DNA from: JBPRGH01 sp051418055
Lineage (GTDB): Bacteria > Bacteroidota > Bacteroidia > Cytophagales > Cyclobacteriaceae
DNA length: 64,000 nucleotides
NCBI GenBank assembly: GCA_051418055.1
Contig: JBPRGH010000144.1
Coordinates: 1-64,000 of the forward strand
Reading direction: 5' to 3'
Shown here one piece after another: positions 24,859-34,276 of the stretch. The position numbers and the translations under genes were made by a program. The notes under the pieces were generated by a model, which saw only the letters and a program-made list of their open reading frames with translations, was not told where the DNA came from and did no database searches. Within the stretch, counting starts at the first letter, position 1. Each line of letters opens with the position of its first letter.

Positions 24859-25845
24859 ATGTCAGAAACAATAGAACAAACAGATCTAATAATTATCGGA
24901 GCGGGACCAATAGGTCTTGCCTGTGGAATAGCTGCCAAAAAAACGGGTTTTTCTTCTATCATAATCGATAAAGGTCCTCTTGTAAATTCCATTTATAATT
25001 ATCCGCTAAACATGACGTTTTTTTCTACTTCAGAGCGGTTGGAAATAGGTGAGGTACCTTTTATATCCCATAACCCGAAGCCAACACGCTCGGAGGCTCT
25101 CGAGTATTATCGACGGGTAGCTATGTTCTGGGAATTATGTACCTGCCTTTATGAAACAGTTGAGTCAGTTACAAAAGAAGGAAATGGCTTTTTAACCCAA
25201 ACGAATAGAAAAAATTACCGGAGTAAAGCGGTAATTATTGCTACAGGATTTTATGATATCCCATATCCGTTAAATGTAAAAGGAGAGGGGCTACAAAAAG
25301 TAAAACATTATTATGATGAACCGCATCCTTATTATGACATGCGTGTTGCTGTAGTAGGCGCTGCTAACTCTGCAGTAGATGTGGCATTGGAAACCTTTCG
25401 AAAGGGAGCCAAAGAAGTAACTATGGTAATGCGTGAAAAAGAGATCAGTGAGAGTGTTAAATATTGGGTAAAACCCGATATAGAAAATCGAATTAAGGAG
25501 GGTACTATAAAATCATATTTTGATTCGCATATCACAGAAATCAGGGAACATGAAATAGATATTATTACACCTGAAGGTCCCATGACCCTTAATAATGATT
25601 TTGTACTTGCCATGACCGGTTATCAGCCTGATTTCAGCTTTCTTAAAGCATGTGGCATAAAAATCAGGAACGATGAATTTAAAACACCAGCGTATGATGA
25701 AGATACTATGGAGACTAATGTGGATAGGTTATATCTTGCCGGTGTTATTTGTGGTGGATTAAAAACCAATAAATGGTTTATAGAAAATTCCCGGGAGCAT
25801 GCAGATCTTATCATTAACGACCTGAAACAGAAAATAGAGAAATAA
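24859..25845 (+). CDS. YpdA/Bdr-type FAD/NAD(P)H reductase
   Basis: A 328-residue flavoprotein with an N-terminal FAD-binding Rossmann motif (GAGPIG, residues 14-19) and a second NADPH-binding motif (VAVVGAANSAVD). The unusual YNYPLNMTFFSTSE segment and the C-terminal LYLAGVICGG match the YpdA family. YpdA reduces bacilliredoxin or bacillithiol disulfide in Firmicutes, so the gene hints that bacillithiol may be used here. It lacks the CxxC of thioredoxin reductase, as usual for the family. A strong terminator follows. Confidence 0.85.
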   Translation: MSETIEQTDLIIIGAGPIGLACGIAAKKTGFSSIIIDKGPLVNSIYNYPLNMTFFSTSERLEIGEVPFISHNPKPTRSEALEYYRRVAMFWELCTCLYETVESVTKEGNGFLTQTNRKNYRSKAVIIATGFYDIPYPLNVKGEGLQKVKHYYDEPHPYYDMRVAVVGAANSAVDVALETFRKGAKEVTMVMREKEISESVKYWVKPDIENRIKEGTIKSYFDSHITEIREHEIDIITPEGPMTLNNDFVLAMTGYQPDFSFLKACGIKIRNDEFKTPAYDEDTMETNVDRLYLAGVICGGLKTNKWFIENSREHADLIINDLKQKIEK

Positions 25846-25847
25846 AA

Positions 25848-25871
25848 AAGGCCGGTGATTGGTCCGGCCTT
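25848..25871. terminator. Bidirectional rho-independent terminator
   Basis: Perfect 8-base stem AAGGCCGG (25848-25855) and CCGGCCTT (25864-25871), loop of 8. It separates the convergent YpdA-type and lipoprotein genes. Confidence 0.85.
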
Positions 25872-25893
25872 CATAAATTTTTAAATCTACCTT

Positions 25894-26733
25894 TTATTGG
25901 TTTTGATTTCCTTCTTCAAGAGTAACTGTTCTTGAAACAGGATTAAAGGGGCTGTCAATAAGATTCCCTTCGCTATCAAGGAATTCCAGTTTAAAAGTAT
26001 TTTCACCCATTGGTAATCCTTCTACTATATAAGGCTTCCACTCATCAAGCATAAATTCCTGGCCATTTATAGTTGCCCGTATTTTGTTTCCATTGGCACT
26101 AAGATCAGTGTTAACAAGGAAGAAATCCAGCAGGATCTTTTGTGTTTGTTCAGGCCCCGAATAGGTACCTTTAGGTCTGCTGTAAAACATATGTGGCTTT
26201 GAAAGGTCAGCTTTCTGACTCTCGTCTACATTTCCTACACTATATTGTTTTACAACAAATGCATCCTTATTTTTCACACTAGCGTGATAGGAGCGGGAAA
26301 GGAAAGCCAGTATTACATGATTTCCTTCACTTAATTCTTTCTCAAAAGTAGGCTCATAATGAGCGGAATATGGATCATTATCTTCAATATAATGGATATG
26401 CTGCCCTTTGTCAGAGTTAGCTAACATCAGATTTTCAGCATTTTCAGTTTGAGCTCCTAATTCATAATTTTCTACATTGAAATTAAATGTCACTTTACCA
26501 GGTTGAAGGTTAGTACCTTCTTTTGGCTCCTGTAGTGTTAATTTAGAATCAGGATACTCTGGAAAATCCGGAGCCGGAGAAACAGTTATATTCTGCTGGC
26601 CACCATCTTCATCTTGTGCTGTTGCAAGAGTATCCTCCTCAACTTCTGCATCTTCCTGACGTGCTGTTTGATCACAGGCACTAAATCCCAGAAGAAGAGA
26701 AAGCATAAAGGTTGATAAAAATAAATGTTTCAT
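25894..26733 (-). CDS. Lipoprotein of unknown function with His-rich segment
   Basis: A 279-residue lipoprotein: lipobox GFSAC at residues 16-20, a long acidic linker, then a beta-rich domain. A region with several His (GQHIHYIEDNDPYSAHYEP, and SRSYHASVKN) lies in the middle and might bind metal or anions. The C-terminal part has an immunoglobulin-like look (GENTFKLEFLDSEGN). It may fall near DUF4399-type domains, but I would not name it. It sits between the YpdA-type gene and a barrel/DUF3179 pair. Confidence 0.5.
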   Translation of the reverse strand: MKHLFLSTFMLSLLLGFSACDQTARQEDAEVEEDTLATAQDEDGGQQNITVSPAPDFPEYPDSKLTLQEPKEGTNLQPGKVTFNFNVENYELGAQTENAENLMLANSDKGQHIHYIEDNDPYSAHYEPTFEKELSEGNHVILAFLSRSYHASVKNKDAFVVKQYSVGNVDESQKADLSKPHMFYSRPKGTYSGPEQTQKILLDFFLVNTDLSANGNKIRATINGQEFMLDEWKPYIVEGLPMGENTFKLEFLDSEGNLIDSPFNPVSRTVTLEEGNQNQ

Positions 26734-26934
26734 AATAATGTTTTTTGTTTCAATTGATTGATAGTAATAAAGTTACGAGGTCTTAGCTCATAATCCAATA
26801 AACTTGAAAAAAAAGGATTTGTTCAGCTACTTTGGAAGTAAATGTAAACTGTGCTTTGCTATATAAAGAATAAAATTAAGATATGTCTAATTGGTGACAA
26901 GGCAATTCCAGTCTTTTACCGATATTGTAGAGTA

Positions 26935-27849
26935 ATGCGTATTGTTTTCTTTTTATACTTATTCTATTTACCAATTTCTTCTGTCAATGGTCAGACTTGC
27001 TGTACAGGGGGGGTAACAACAATTGGCATATTTACCATTCCTGATCCTAATTCAGACGGAGAATTATTTTTAAACGCTGAATTTAATAATATTTCCTCAA
27101 CAATATTGAATGATGAGGTTTTAGATGAATCTACCACGAACCGCTATATACAAACTTATGCCCTGCAGTTAGCATATCCTGCTTCGGAATATATAACATT
27201 CAGTGTTGTTATACCATATCTAATTCAAAATCAAAGTACCAGGACAGATATATTAAATAATAATGGTTTTGCCGATTTAAGCGTCTGGCTATCTGCTTAT
27301 CTTTTAGAAGATAAGGAATGGAAGATCAATATTAATTCAGGGGTGAAATTACCAACAGGAGATAAGAGTCAACAGGACCCTATAACAAATTTGAATTTTC
27401 CTGCCAGCTTTCAAAATGGAACAGGGGCATTTGATTTTTTATTCTACCCCCGCCTGGATTATCGATTATCTGGAAATTTTTCTGCAGGAATAAATGGATT
27501 TGTCAAAATTACAACTTCGGCGGAAACAGCTGGAATCGAACATTATAAATTTGGTAATTCTTACGCAGGTGGTATAGATTTTAGTAAAGAATGGGTTACA
27601 GGTAATTATTTACTTTCATTTTTTACAGGCGGCCTGATCCAGTATCAGCAGGAGGATCAGATAAAAGAATGGGAGAATCCTAATACCGGTGGTATTTTTA
27701 GCTATTGGCTTGCAGGAATTAATTTTAAATTATCACCTGCATTTTCTATGAGCGGGCAATATACACTTCCTCTTTATCAAAATGTGAATGGGTTACAAAT
27801 TGCCACAAGCAGTCGAATGAATTTTAAAATAATTGCAAAAAGAATATGA
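26935..27849 (+). CDS. Outer-membrane beta-barrel protein
   Basis: A 304-residue protein from the ATG at 26935; upstream in-frame codons (from 26851) precede the signal peptide and are not needed. The signal ends SVNGQ. The body shows regular 10-residue amphipathic strands and turns such as GVKLPTGDKSQQD, the pattern of the phenol-degradation/MetA-type barrels (PF13557-like). It may move small molecules through the outer membrane. The end overlaps the DUF3179 gene by 4 bases (ATGA). Confidence 0.6.
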   Translation: MRIVFFLYLFYLPISSVNGQTCCTGGVTTIGIFTIPDPNSDGELFLNAEFNNISSTILNDEVLDESTTNRYIQTYALQLAYPASEYITFSVVIPYLIQNQSTRTDILNNNGFADLSVWLSAYLLEDKEWKININSGVKLPTGDKSQQDPITNLNFPASFQNGTGAFDFLFYPRLDYRLSGNFSAGINGFVKITTSAETAGIEHYKFGNSYAGGIDFSKEWVTGNYLLSFFTGGLIQYQQEDQIKEWENPNTGGIFSYWLAGINFKLSPAFSMSGQYTLPLYQNVNGLQIATSSRMNFKIIAKRI

Positions 27850-28964
27850 AGCAAAAACTATTTTTATTGTGTATGGTTCTTCTGGTTACTTCATGTACTG
27901 AAGAAGATGTGGATTTGCTTCCGGTATTCTCTAACTCTACGGCTAATCAGTTAATCAATGATTATAATGGATCAGCTCCGTTTGTTATATATAAAAGAGG
28001 TAGTCTTAAAATTTTTTTAGGATTTTCCCGTATAAGCCCTAAAGATGGAAGTACTTTGGTTTTTGATACAACCGCCGGAGCATTTCCGAATGTTTTTAAG
28101 GATCAGAATAATGAGGAATGGAATATTTTTGGTGAAGGTATAAGTGAGGGTAATACTGGATATAACCTGACTGCCTTATCTGGTATGCCGGGATACTGGT
28201 TTGCCTTCCCTGCTATATATGATACGGTAGAGGTGGAGAGTATTGGTTTAATAAAATCATCTGATTTAGGTTCCAAGGAGTTTTCTTCTGAGATATTGGT
28301 TGATCCTCAGAGGCTTTTTCAGGGTGCATTAAAGGATGGTATTCCCTCCATAGATAATCCGCAGTTTACTACATGGGCATCTTTTAATTCTGATCAAAGT
28401 AAAGAAGATCTTCTTTTTGCCTCAGGAGACACTACTATGTTTACAGTTTATAAAGCTCCGAACGATAAAATATATGCTCTTCCACATAATATTTTAAACT
28501 GGCATGAAATTGTAAATCATTTGGTTGGAGATTTTTATTACAATGCTTCCTTTTGTCCTCTAACCGGTACTTCACAGGTTTGGAAATCAAAATCCCAATT
28601 TGGTGTTTCGGGGATATTATACAATTCAAACCTTGTCTTATATGATCGTGATACAGAAAGTTTATGGTCGCAAGTGTTGCAATTATGTATAGAGGGTGAT
28701 AGAATTGGTGATCAGCCGGAAAGAGTGCATTTTTTTGAGTGTAACTATACCGCCCTTGAAACATTAGCACAGTATGAAAATGAAATTATAGTACTGACAC
28801 AAGAGACCGGATTTACCAGGGATTATGATGTATATCCGTATGGAAGCTATAAATCATCCAGTACTGTGCATTATCCTTTGGATTTTGAATCTGATCTTTT
28901 TCATCCGAAAGAAAGAGTATTTGCTCAAACAAATGACTGCTACGCAAAGATTTATCACTATTAA
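27846..28964 (+). CDS. DUF3179 family lipoprotein
   Basis: A 372-residue protein with lipobox VTSC at residues 14-17. The DUF3179 signature is clear in the middle: LPHNILNWHEIVNHLVG, then the Cys-containing FCPLTGTSQVW and the motif FGVSGILYNSNLVLYDRDTESLWSQ. The family has no assigned function. The ATGA overlap with the barrel gene argues for a functional pair, perhaps a periplasmic partner of the channel; that is inference. Confidence 0.85.
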   Translation: MKQKLFLLCMVLLVTSCTEEDVDLLPVFSNSTANQLINDYNGSAPFVIYKRGSLKIFLGFSRISPKDGSTLVFDTTAGAFPNVFKDQNNEEWNIFGEGISEGNTGYNLTALSGMPGYWFAFPAIYDTVEVESIGLIKSSDLGSKEFSSEILVDPQRLFQGALKDGIPSIDNPQFTTWASFNSDQSKEDLLFASGDTTMFTVYKAPNDKIYALPHNILNWHEIVNHLVGDFYYNASFCPLTGTSQVWKSKSQFGVSGILYNSNLVLYDRDTESLWSQVLQLCIEGDRIGDQPERVHFFECNYTALETLAQYENEIIVLTQETGFTRDYDVYPYGSYKSSSTVHYPLDFESDLFHPKERVFAQTNDCYAKIYHY

Positions 28965-29052
28965 TTTAAATTAGAAAAACCAGGTGTTCTATTTTTTTAT
29001 ATTAGGAATTGTATAAAGTTTAACAAACTAAGGGAAATTTTAAAATAAAATA

Positions 29053-29060
29053 TACTTTTG
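29053..29060 (+). promoter_or_regulatory. Candidate -7 promoter element of a small membrane protein gene
   Basis: TACTTTTG fits TAnnTTTG and lies 31 bases before the ATG at 29092. The -33 position has no clear TTTG. Confidence 0.3.
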
Positions 29061-29091
29061 CCAAGCCCTATGGCTATGTTTATAATTCTTT

Positions 29092-29280
29092 ATGCCAGTT
29101 ATTGATCTGTTAATCTATTTATTTATTTTTACTACAGTTACTTTGCTGTTACTAATCCCTATCCTGCGATGGTCAAAATATAATATGAGCATGGTGAGAA
29201 AACAGCAGCTGACTAAGATATTTGCCGTTTTTTTTGCAGTAATACTAGTTGCTGTACTAATGTATACCTTATTAAATTAG
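29092..29280 (+). CDS. 62-residue two-helix membrane protein
   Basis: The protein has two transmembrane helices (about residues 4-26 and 41-60) joined by a short basic loop (RWSKYNMSMVRKQQL). No lipobox or signal-cleavage site is seen. No family was recognised. A -7-like element precedes it. It may act as a small membrane regulator, which is speculative. Confidence 0.5.
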   Translation: MPVIDLLIYLFIFTTVTLLLLIPILRWSKYNMSMVRKQQLTKIFAVFFAVILVAVLMYTLLN

Positions 29281-29304
29281 CTTTTTCGAACGAAAAGCAA
29301 TGAA

Positions 29305-29541
29305 CTAAACCCTGACACTTTTACCGTCTATATGTCCTCTTAAAATAAAACAACTATCAAAACTATTTGAGTGGAGAGTTAAGAAGTTTTTATAGACCTC
29401 ATCATTTCGGAAAGTTACACATAACCGTTGCTTCCCTCCAATTGATCTATGATTGCTGTGTTCAATCCCCTGATCAGACAATTCCATTGTAAGCTTTTTA
29501 TAGCTTTCGGGATTACCGGATGTTATTATAACTTTCACCAC
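29305..29541 (-). CDS. Small protein of unknown function
   Basis: A 78-residue frame with a normal protein composition (VKVIITSGNPESYKKLTM and so on) and one ATG start. It is predicted mixed alpha/beta, with no signal. It lies between two plus-strand genes. Coding is plausible from codon use but unproven. Confidence 0.4.
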   Translation of the reverse strand: MVKVIITSGNPESYKKLTMELSDQGIEHSNHRSIGGKQRLCVTFRNDEVYKNFLTLHSNSFDSCFILRGHIDGKSVRV

Positions 29542-29739
29542 AACCTAAAGATACATCTTATATGTTCCAATTACTATTTACAGAGATTAATAATATAATT
29601 GGCTTAATTTTAAATATAGAGTTAAGTAAGATCATGACAATATTTTTTTAAAGTAAATAAGTTCTAAATATTCTATTTATATAGTTATTACTGGTATTGG
29701 CAGTTGAATAATTTTTTTATCTTTATTTTTTTTAAAAGT

Positions 29740-31548
29740 ATGAGGCTTCTTTTTTTTCTTGTTTTTCTGCTTTTTCCAATAATGCTCATTGCTCAGATCG
29801 AGTGGTTTCAGCAAATAGGTTCGGTTAAGAGAGATATGGTGCAACACCATACTGTTGATGTCGAGGGAAATATTATTTCGACTGGTTTCTATTCTGATGA
29901 TGCTGTTATAGAGGGCCAGGAGTTGCCTAAAATTAAATTTAATAATAGCTTTTTTTTTAAGACTACGCCTTCTGGAGACCTGTTATGGGTAAAGACATTG
30001 AATTGTCCTCGTTATATGGGTAGCACAGGTGTATCTACCGATAAGGAAGGTAATATATATATTACGGGTCAATTTATCCAGGAATTGTTTTTGGAGGGAA
30101 AATCGATACTAAAAGGTATTGACAGCTATAGTGTTTTTCTTTGTAAATTCAATAAAAATGGAGAATTGATATATGCTACAGGTATCCACGGCTTAAACTC
30201 CCGATATTCTTCATATACTGAAGGTCATATTATTGCGGATAAATCTGGAGAAGTGATAATTGCCGCTGGCATAACTGGTAAAGTAAAAGTTGATAATATT
30301 ATAATTGAAGGTGGTATTGTTCCTACCAATAATTTACTTATAGCAAAGTTTTCCAAAGAAGGAGCCCTACAGTGGTATTATAATCCAACAGCAGCTTCAA
30401 ATATTGAAGTATATGATATGCAAATGGATAAAAACAAGAATGTTTATATCACTGGATTTTATTCTTCTACGTTAGATTGGGGGAAAGATTCCCTGGCAGG
30501 ACCTCAATTCGGTCATTCAGATATTTTCATAGCAAAAATTGATTATTCAGGTAATCCTATATGGGCTAAAGGTTATAATAAAGTTGAAGCTGTCAAACTT
30601 AATAATACAGCAGTAGCTATGGCTATAGATAATAAAAATGATGAAATATATTTAATGGGTGTTTTTAAAGGGAAGGTCTCATTTGACGGACATGTATTGG
30701 AAAGTAAAGGTAATGATGAAGAAGCAGGTATAAGCAGTCAGTTTATTCTTAGAATGTCAGCCGATGGCACTTTAAACTGGGTTAAAAAATACGATTACAA
30801 TCTCTATCTACTCTCTATGGATTTTATTAAAGATGAGCCGGGAGGTATTGTGGTTTCAGGTGGAAGTTATCCTGTTTTATTAATTTTTGACCGGGATGGT
30901 AATGAAAGAAGACGATTTAGTGAGTATTCAGGTGGTTGGCCTCTTCATGTTACATCTCTTTCTTCTGATGACTTTTATATATCAGGGTTTTTTAACAGTA
31001 CTATAAATTTAGAACATTTGAGTTATAAGCCAGAAGGTGAAATTGATGGTTTTGTGGCAAAAGTTACTTTTGATTGTAGTAACAAATTACCAATAGCACC
31101 GGAGCTTTCCTATACCTGTAATGAAATATCAATAGAAAACCATAATGGGAAGGATGTGATCGCCTGGTATAGAAATGACAGGAATATTCTTCCGGATACA
31201 ATTACTTCTTTATTTCATCCGTCAGATGCTATTTATAAAGTAAGTTTTCAAAATGGCTGCGGAACTACCTATAGTGAAAGTATTGACTTTTTTAATTCGC
31301 CCGAGCGATTTAAAGTATATAATGTTATAACGCAAAATAGAGACGGTAAAAACGAATATTTTACTATTGACGAGGGTTTAATAGGATCTCACCTGCAGAT
31401 ATATAGTAGATGGGGGGCAAAAGTATATGAAAGTGACGATTATAATAATGATTGGAATGGCGATGGATTAAATTCAGGAGTTTATTTCTATAGAATTACA
31501 AATGATTGTGTAGGTGAATTAAAAGGAACCGTTACTATCATTTACTAA
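29740..31548 (+). CDS. T9SS type B cargo protein with gliding-motility-associated C-terminal domain
   Basis: A 602-residue secreted protein from the ATG at 29740; a TTG at 29704 is less likely. Signal peptide to about residue 19 (FPIMLIAQ). The body contains repeated beta-propeller-like units of the NHL/SBBP kind (KEGNIYITGQF, GDLLWVK, NPIWAKGYN). The last 80 residues (NGDGLNSGVYFYRITNDCVGEL and so on, from about FKVYNVITQNRDG) fit the CHU_C/T9SS type B sorting domain. It is probably carried to the surface by a type IX machinery located elsewhere. Confidence 0.8.
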   Translation: MRLLFFLVFLLFPIMLIAQIEWFQQIGSVKRDMVQHHTVDVEGNIISTGFYSDDAVIEGQELPKIKFNNSFFFKTTPSGDLLWVKTLNCPRYMGSTGVSTDKEGNIYITGQFIQELFLEGKSILKGIDSYSVFLCKFNKNGELIYATGIHGLNSRYSSYTEGHIIADKSGEVIIAAGITGKVKVDNIIIEGGIVPTNNLLIAKFSKEGALQWYYNPTAASNIEVYDMQMDKNKNVYITGFYSSTLDWGKDSLAGPQFGHSDIFIAKIDYSGNPIWAKGYNKVEAVKLNNTAVAMAIDNKNDEIYLMGVFKGKVSFDGHVLESKGNDEEAGISSQFILRMSADGTLNWVKKYDYNLYLLSMDFIKDEPGGIVVSGGSYPVLLIFDRDGNERRRFSEYSGGWPLHVTSLSSDDFYISGFFNSTINLEHLSYKPEGEIDGFVAKVTFDCSNKLPIAPELSYTCNEISIENHNGKDVIAWYRNDRNILPDTITSLFHPSDAIYKVSFQNGCGTTYSESIDFFNSPERFKVYNVITQNRDGKNEYFTIDEGLIGSHLQIYSRWGAKVYESDDYNNDWNGDGLNSGVYFYRITNDCVGELKGTVTIIY

Positions 31549-31553
31549 TTAAA

Positions 31554-33437
31554 TCAATTAATAATCACTTTCCAATATATAACTTTATTATCAATCAGTA
31601 TTTTAAGGATAAATACTCCTTTTTGGGTTATAAAGATCTGGCTTTCTTCACCATACGATCTCTGGAAATCGCATTCAATTTCCTGTCCTGATACATTTAC
31701 AGCCTGAACCTCCTGAATGTTGCCCCTGAGATAGAACCTGCCATCTTTTGACGGGTTAGGATAAAGCATAAAAGAAGGTTCTTCTACTATTGGATCAGCC
31801 TCTATGGAAGTAACTGGCCCTGTAGGTTCAGGGCCTATAAAAGGCCGCATCATTAAGGTTCCGGATATACGGTCACCGATTGGCATCCACTCGCCACTTA
31901 CATTTTCAAAAATTTTACCTGAATTATCTGAATTTTTATCCAGCCCGATAGGCATTTTACCTGAACCTGTAAGTGTAAAGCCTATAAAGAAGGTGTCCTT
32001 TACAACAACAGGTGTGCGAAAAGTATAGCGGTTAAAAACATCCCTCAAATCATTACCATCAATTGTTATACTTTCCCTTATCAAAAGTTTACCGGGAAGT
32101 GATCCATTATTTTCCCAGACATGCAATTCTATTGATTTACCATTTGCTGTAGCGCCTGCATATACAGTATTAATATCAAATCCATGAATGTAAGCACTAT
32201 CAACACGATTTAAAACAAATTGATACGCCAGTTTATTACCGGCTACCTGGAGACCTGCAGCAGCTTCAGCCGTGCCATCATCATAGGCATAGTAATCTTC
32301 AATCACAAAGCTTTTACGGATAGTATCATTAACACGAAAATCTATGGGTGCATACTTAAGATCATAATTTCCGGAGTCGATACGGTTATCAAATGTTTTT
32401 ACAGCTATCTCGTACTTGATTTCCTGCACCGATGAATCCGGCTTGGGTAAACCATTATCTGTAATCGGGAAAGGTACATCTACATCATGATTTCCATGAG
32501 CCGCGATAGGGGATTTGGTTCCTTCATCTGTAATGGGGTAACTGGTAGTTATTATTTCATCGGTTGTGATAACTGTTATATTAACAGATTGGCGATAAAC
32601 CTGTCGGAGGTCATAGAGATTATTCAGTAAATAATAAGGTGTCTGAAGGTCTTCTTCTAAATTAAGATGATTATTAGGTATAGCTGAATAATACTGAAAT
32701 ATATTACTCAGGTCCTGATTTACAGCTCTGTCAGGATATATATTATCTATAAGGGACCGATCAGCATTAAGATATACATAATCTAAATGCCACAGGTCAA
32801 ATGGTCCGGATTGATTACCAAAAGACTGAAAAGCAAACTGGAAATCCTGATGAAAGTAGGCTGGATCTTCAATTTTTAATAAAACCTGATAAAATATCCT
32901 TGGATCTCTATCTACTTCAGGTAAAATTACCATGGCCTGGTGCCAGTTTCCATTAGCATCTTTAAACTCCACCTGCAGCTTATCACCATCATCATATTCG
33001 GGAGATTCACCATTTCCTCCCAGCTGGTAAAAAAAGCTAAGAATAAGATTGTCATTTGCTGTATAACCTGAAAGATCAATCGAGTGGGATATCAACCGGT
33101 CAGTGCTTTCGCTGCTGCCCGGATCTGTATTATAAGGAGATCCATCAAATTGTAAACCATCAAAAGTAGCAACACCTAAAGATGGAGGCCTGTGCGCATA
33201 ATGCTTATTTATTAATACATTTTCGCTGTTTTCCCAAAGAGAATCATTAGGGACTCCTTCAGAAGAATAAAAATCATCCCAGAAAGGAAGCTGAAGGGGT
33301 TGTTGATGTGTGCGTAAAGTATTGTTTTTTTTCTTTTTAGTTGAATTAGCTATACTATATTCTACTAACTGCCCCTGTACAAGTACAGGAAGAAGTAACA
33401 TTGGCAAAGTGAAAGTAAGAAGCCATTTTGTCCTCAT
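31554..33437 (-). CDS. T9SS type A cargo protein
   Basis: A 627-residue secreted protein. Signal peptide to about residue 22 (LLLPVLVQGQ). Long beta-rich body with a MAM/jelly-roll-like stretch (LPFWDDFYSSEGVPND; FDGLQFDGSPYNTD; LILSFFYQLGG). The end carries a T9SS type A sorting domain that starts FMLYPNPSKDGRFYLRG and runs to the terminal VIYWKVIIN. It starts at 33437, the base before the PASTA-protein stop (33438), so the two are likely co-transcribed. Confidence 0.8.
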   Translation of the reverse strand: MRTKWLLTFTLPMLLLPVLVQGQLVEYSIANSTKKKKNNTLRTHQQPLQLPFWDDFYSSEGVPNDSLWENSENVLINKHYAHRPPSLGVATFDGLQFDGSPYNTDPGSSESTDRLISHSIDLSGYTANDNLILSFFYQLGGNGESPEYDDGDKLQVEFKDANGNWHQAMVILPEVDRDPRIFYQVLLKIEDPAYFHQDFQFAFQSFGNQSGPFDLWHLDYVYLNADRSLIDNIYPDRAVNQDLSNIFQYYSAIPNNHLNLEEDLQTPYYLLNNLYDLRQVYRQSVNITVITTDEIITTSYPITDEGTKSPIAAHGNHDVDVPFPITDNGLPKPDSSVQEIKYEIAVKTFDNRIDSGNYDLKYAPIDFRVNDTIRKSFVIEDYYAYDDGTAEAAAGLQVAGNKLAYQFVLNRVDSAYIHGFDINTVYAGATANGKSIELHVWENNGSLPGKLLIRESITIDGNDLRDVFNRYTFRTPVVVKDTFFIGFTLTGSGKMPIGLDKNSDNSGKIFENVSGEWMPIGDRISGTLMMRPFIGPEPTGPVTSIEADPIVEEPSFMLYPNPSKDGRFYLRGNIQEVQAVNVSGQEIECDFQRSYGEESQIFITQKGVFILKILIDNKVIYWKVIIN

Positions 33438-34226
33438 CTAATTCATTAAATCGCGAACTCTATTAAGAGTATCAGGTTGAGCCTCTATCCAAAGGTCAAT
33501 AGTTTCCCCCATCCTTACTTCTTCATAAGGATCCGGTTTTTGTTTTATAACGACCGGTAATTGACCTGTAGTATCTCCTTTAACAATTATAACCCCAAGA
33601 TTAAGGCTTGAGCCTCGAATAGCAATTTTTGCTTCATCAAGTGTATAGCTTGTTAGATCCGGAGCAGGAAATTTATTATTTCCTCCATAACCATTACCTA
33701 CTACCAAATCAATAACAGATCCTTTTGGTAACCGTGTGCCGGGCTTTATTTCTTCACCTTCATGCTTCATTTTCAGCACCAGGTTAAGGTATGGGCTAGG
33801 CTCAAAGAACATCCGGCCTCTCTTCAATTCATTACTTCTTAAAACAGCTTCCGCATTAACCAGGGAATGGTCCAGGAGGTCGGGGAGAGGCACAGTCGGA
33901 GGTTGAACTCTATTTACAGTAAGGAATATTTTTCTTTTCTCTTTTACCTTATGGCCTGGTCGTGGATACTGCTCCAAAACAGTGAGAGGCGGGTATTCTT
34001 CACTATAGCTGCTGTCGCTAACTTCGTAGCGCAGGTGATCACCAACATAACTTGGAATATCATCCAGCTGTAATCCGGTTAATTTAGGAACAGTAACAGT
34101 TTCCCCGTGACTTGTCTGGTTCGGAAGAAATACATAAAAGAAAACCAATAGGATGGTAGCTGAGACAGCCAGTACAATGGCAAGGTTTATTAGAAACTGT
34201 TTTAGACTATTTTGTTTTTTTTTCAT
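33438..34226 (-). CDS. PASTA-domain membrane protein
   Basis: A 262-residue protein with one N-terminal transmembrane helix (about 14-32, LINLAIVLAVSATILLVFF) and three PASTA domains. Each has the Val-Pro-X-Leu/Asp-beginning and ends with a Gly-Val pattern (VTVPKLTGLQLDD, VPLPDLLDHSLVNAEAVL, FPAPDLTSYTLDEAKIAI). PASTA domains bind peptidoglycan muropeptides. There is no kinase domain as in the Firmicutes Ser/Thr kinases. Neighbour ddl encodes D-Ala-D-Ala ligase, so a cell-wall role is likely. Confidence 0.88.
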   Translation of the reverse strand: MKKKQNSLKQFLINLAIVLAVSATILLVFFYVFLPNQTSHGETVTVPKLTGLQLDDIPSYVGDHLRYEVSDSSYSEEYPPLTVLEQYPRPGHKVKEKRKIFLTVNRVQPPTVPLPDLLDHSLVNAEAVLRSNELKRGRMFFEPSPYLNLVLKMKHEGEEIKPGTRLPKGSVIDLVVGNGYGGNNKFPAPDLTSYTLDEAKIAIRGSSLNLGVIIVKGDTTGQLPVVIKQKPDPYEEVRMGETIDLWIEAQPDTLNRVRDLMN

Positions 34227-34276
34227 TTACTTTCTGAAGAACGAAATCCCGAATATAATATTTTAAACTTAATTTC

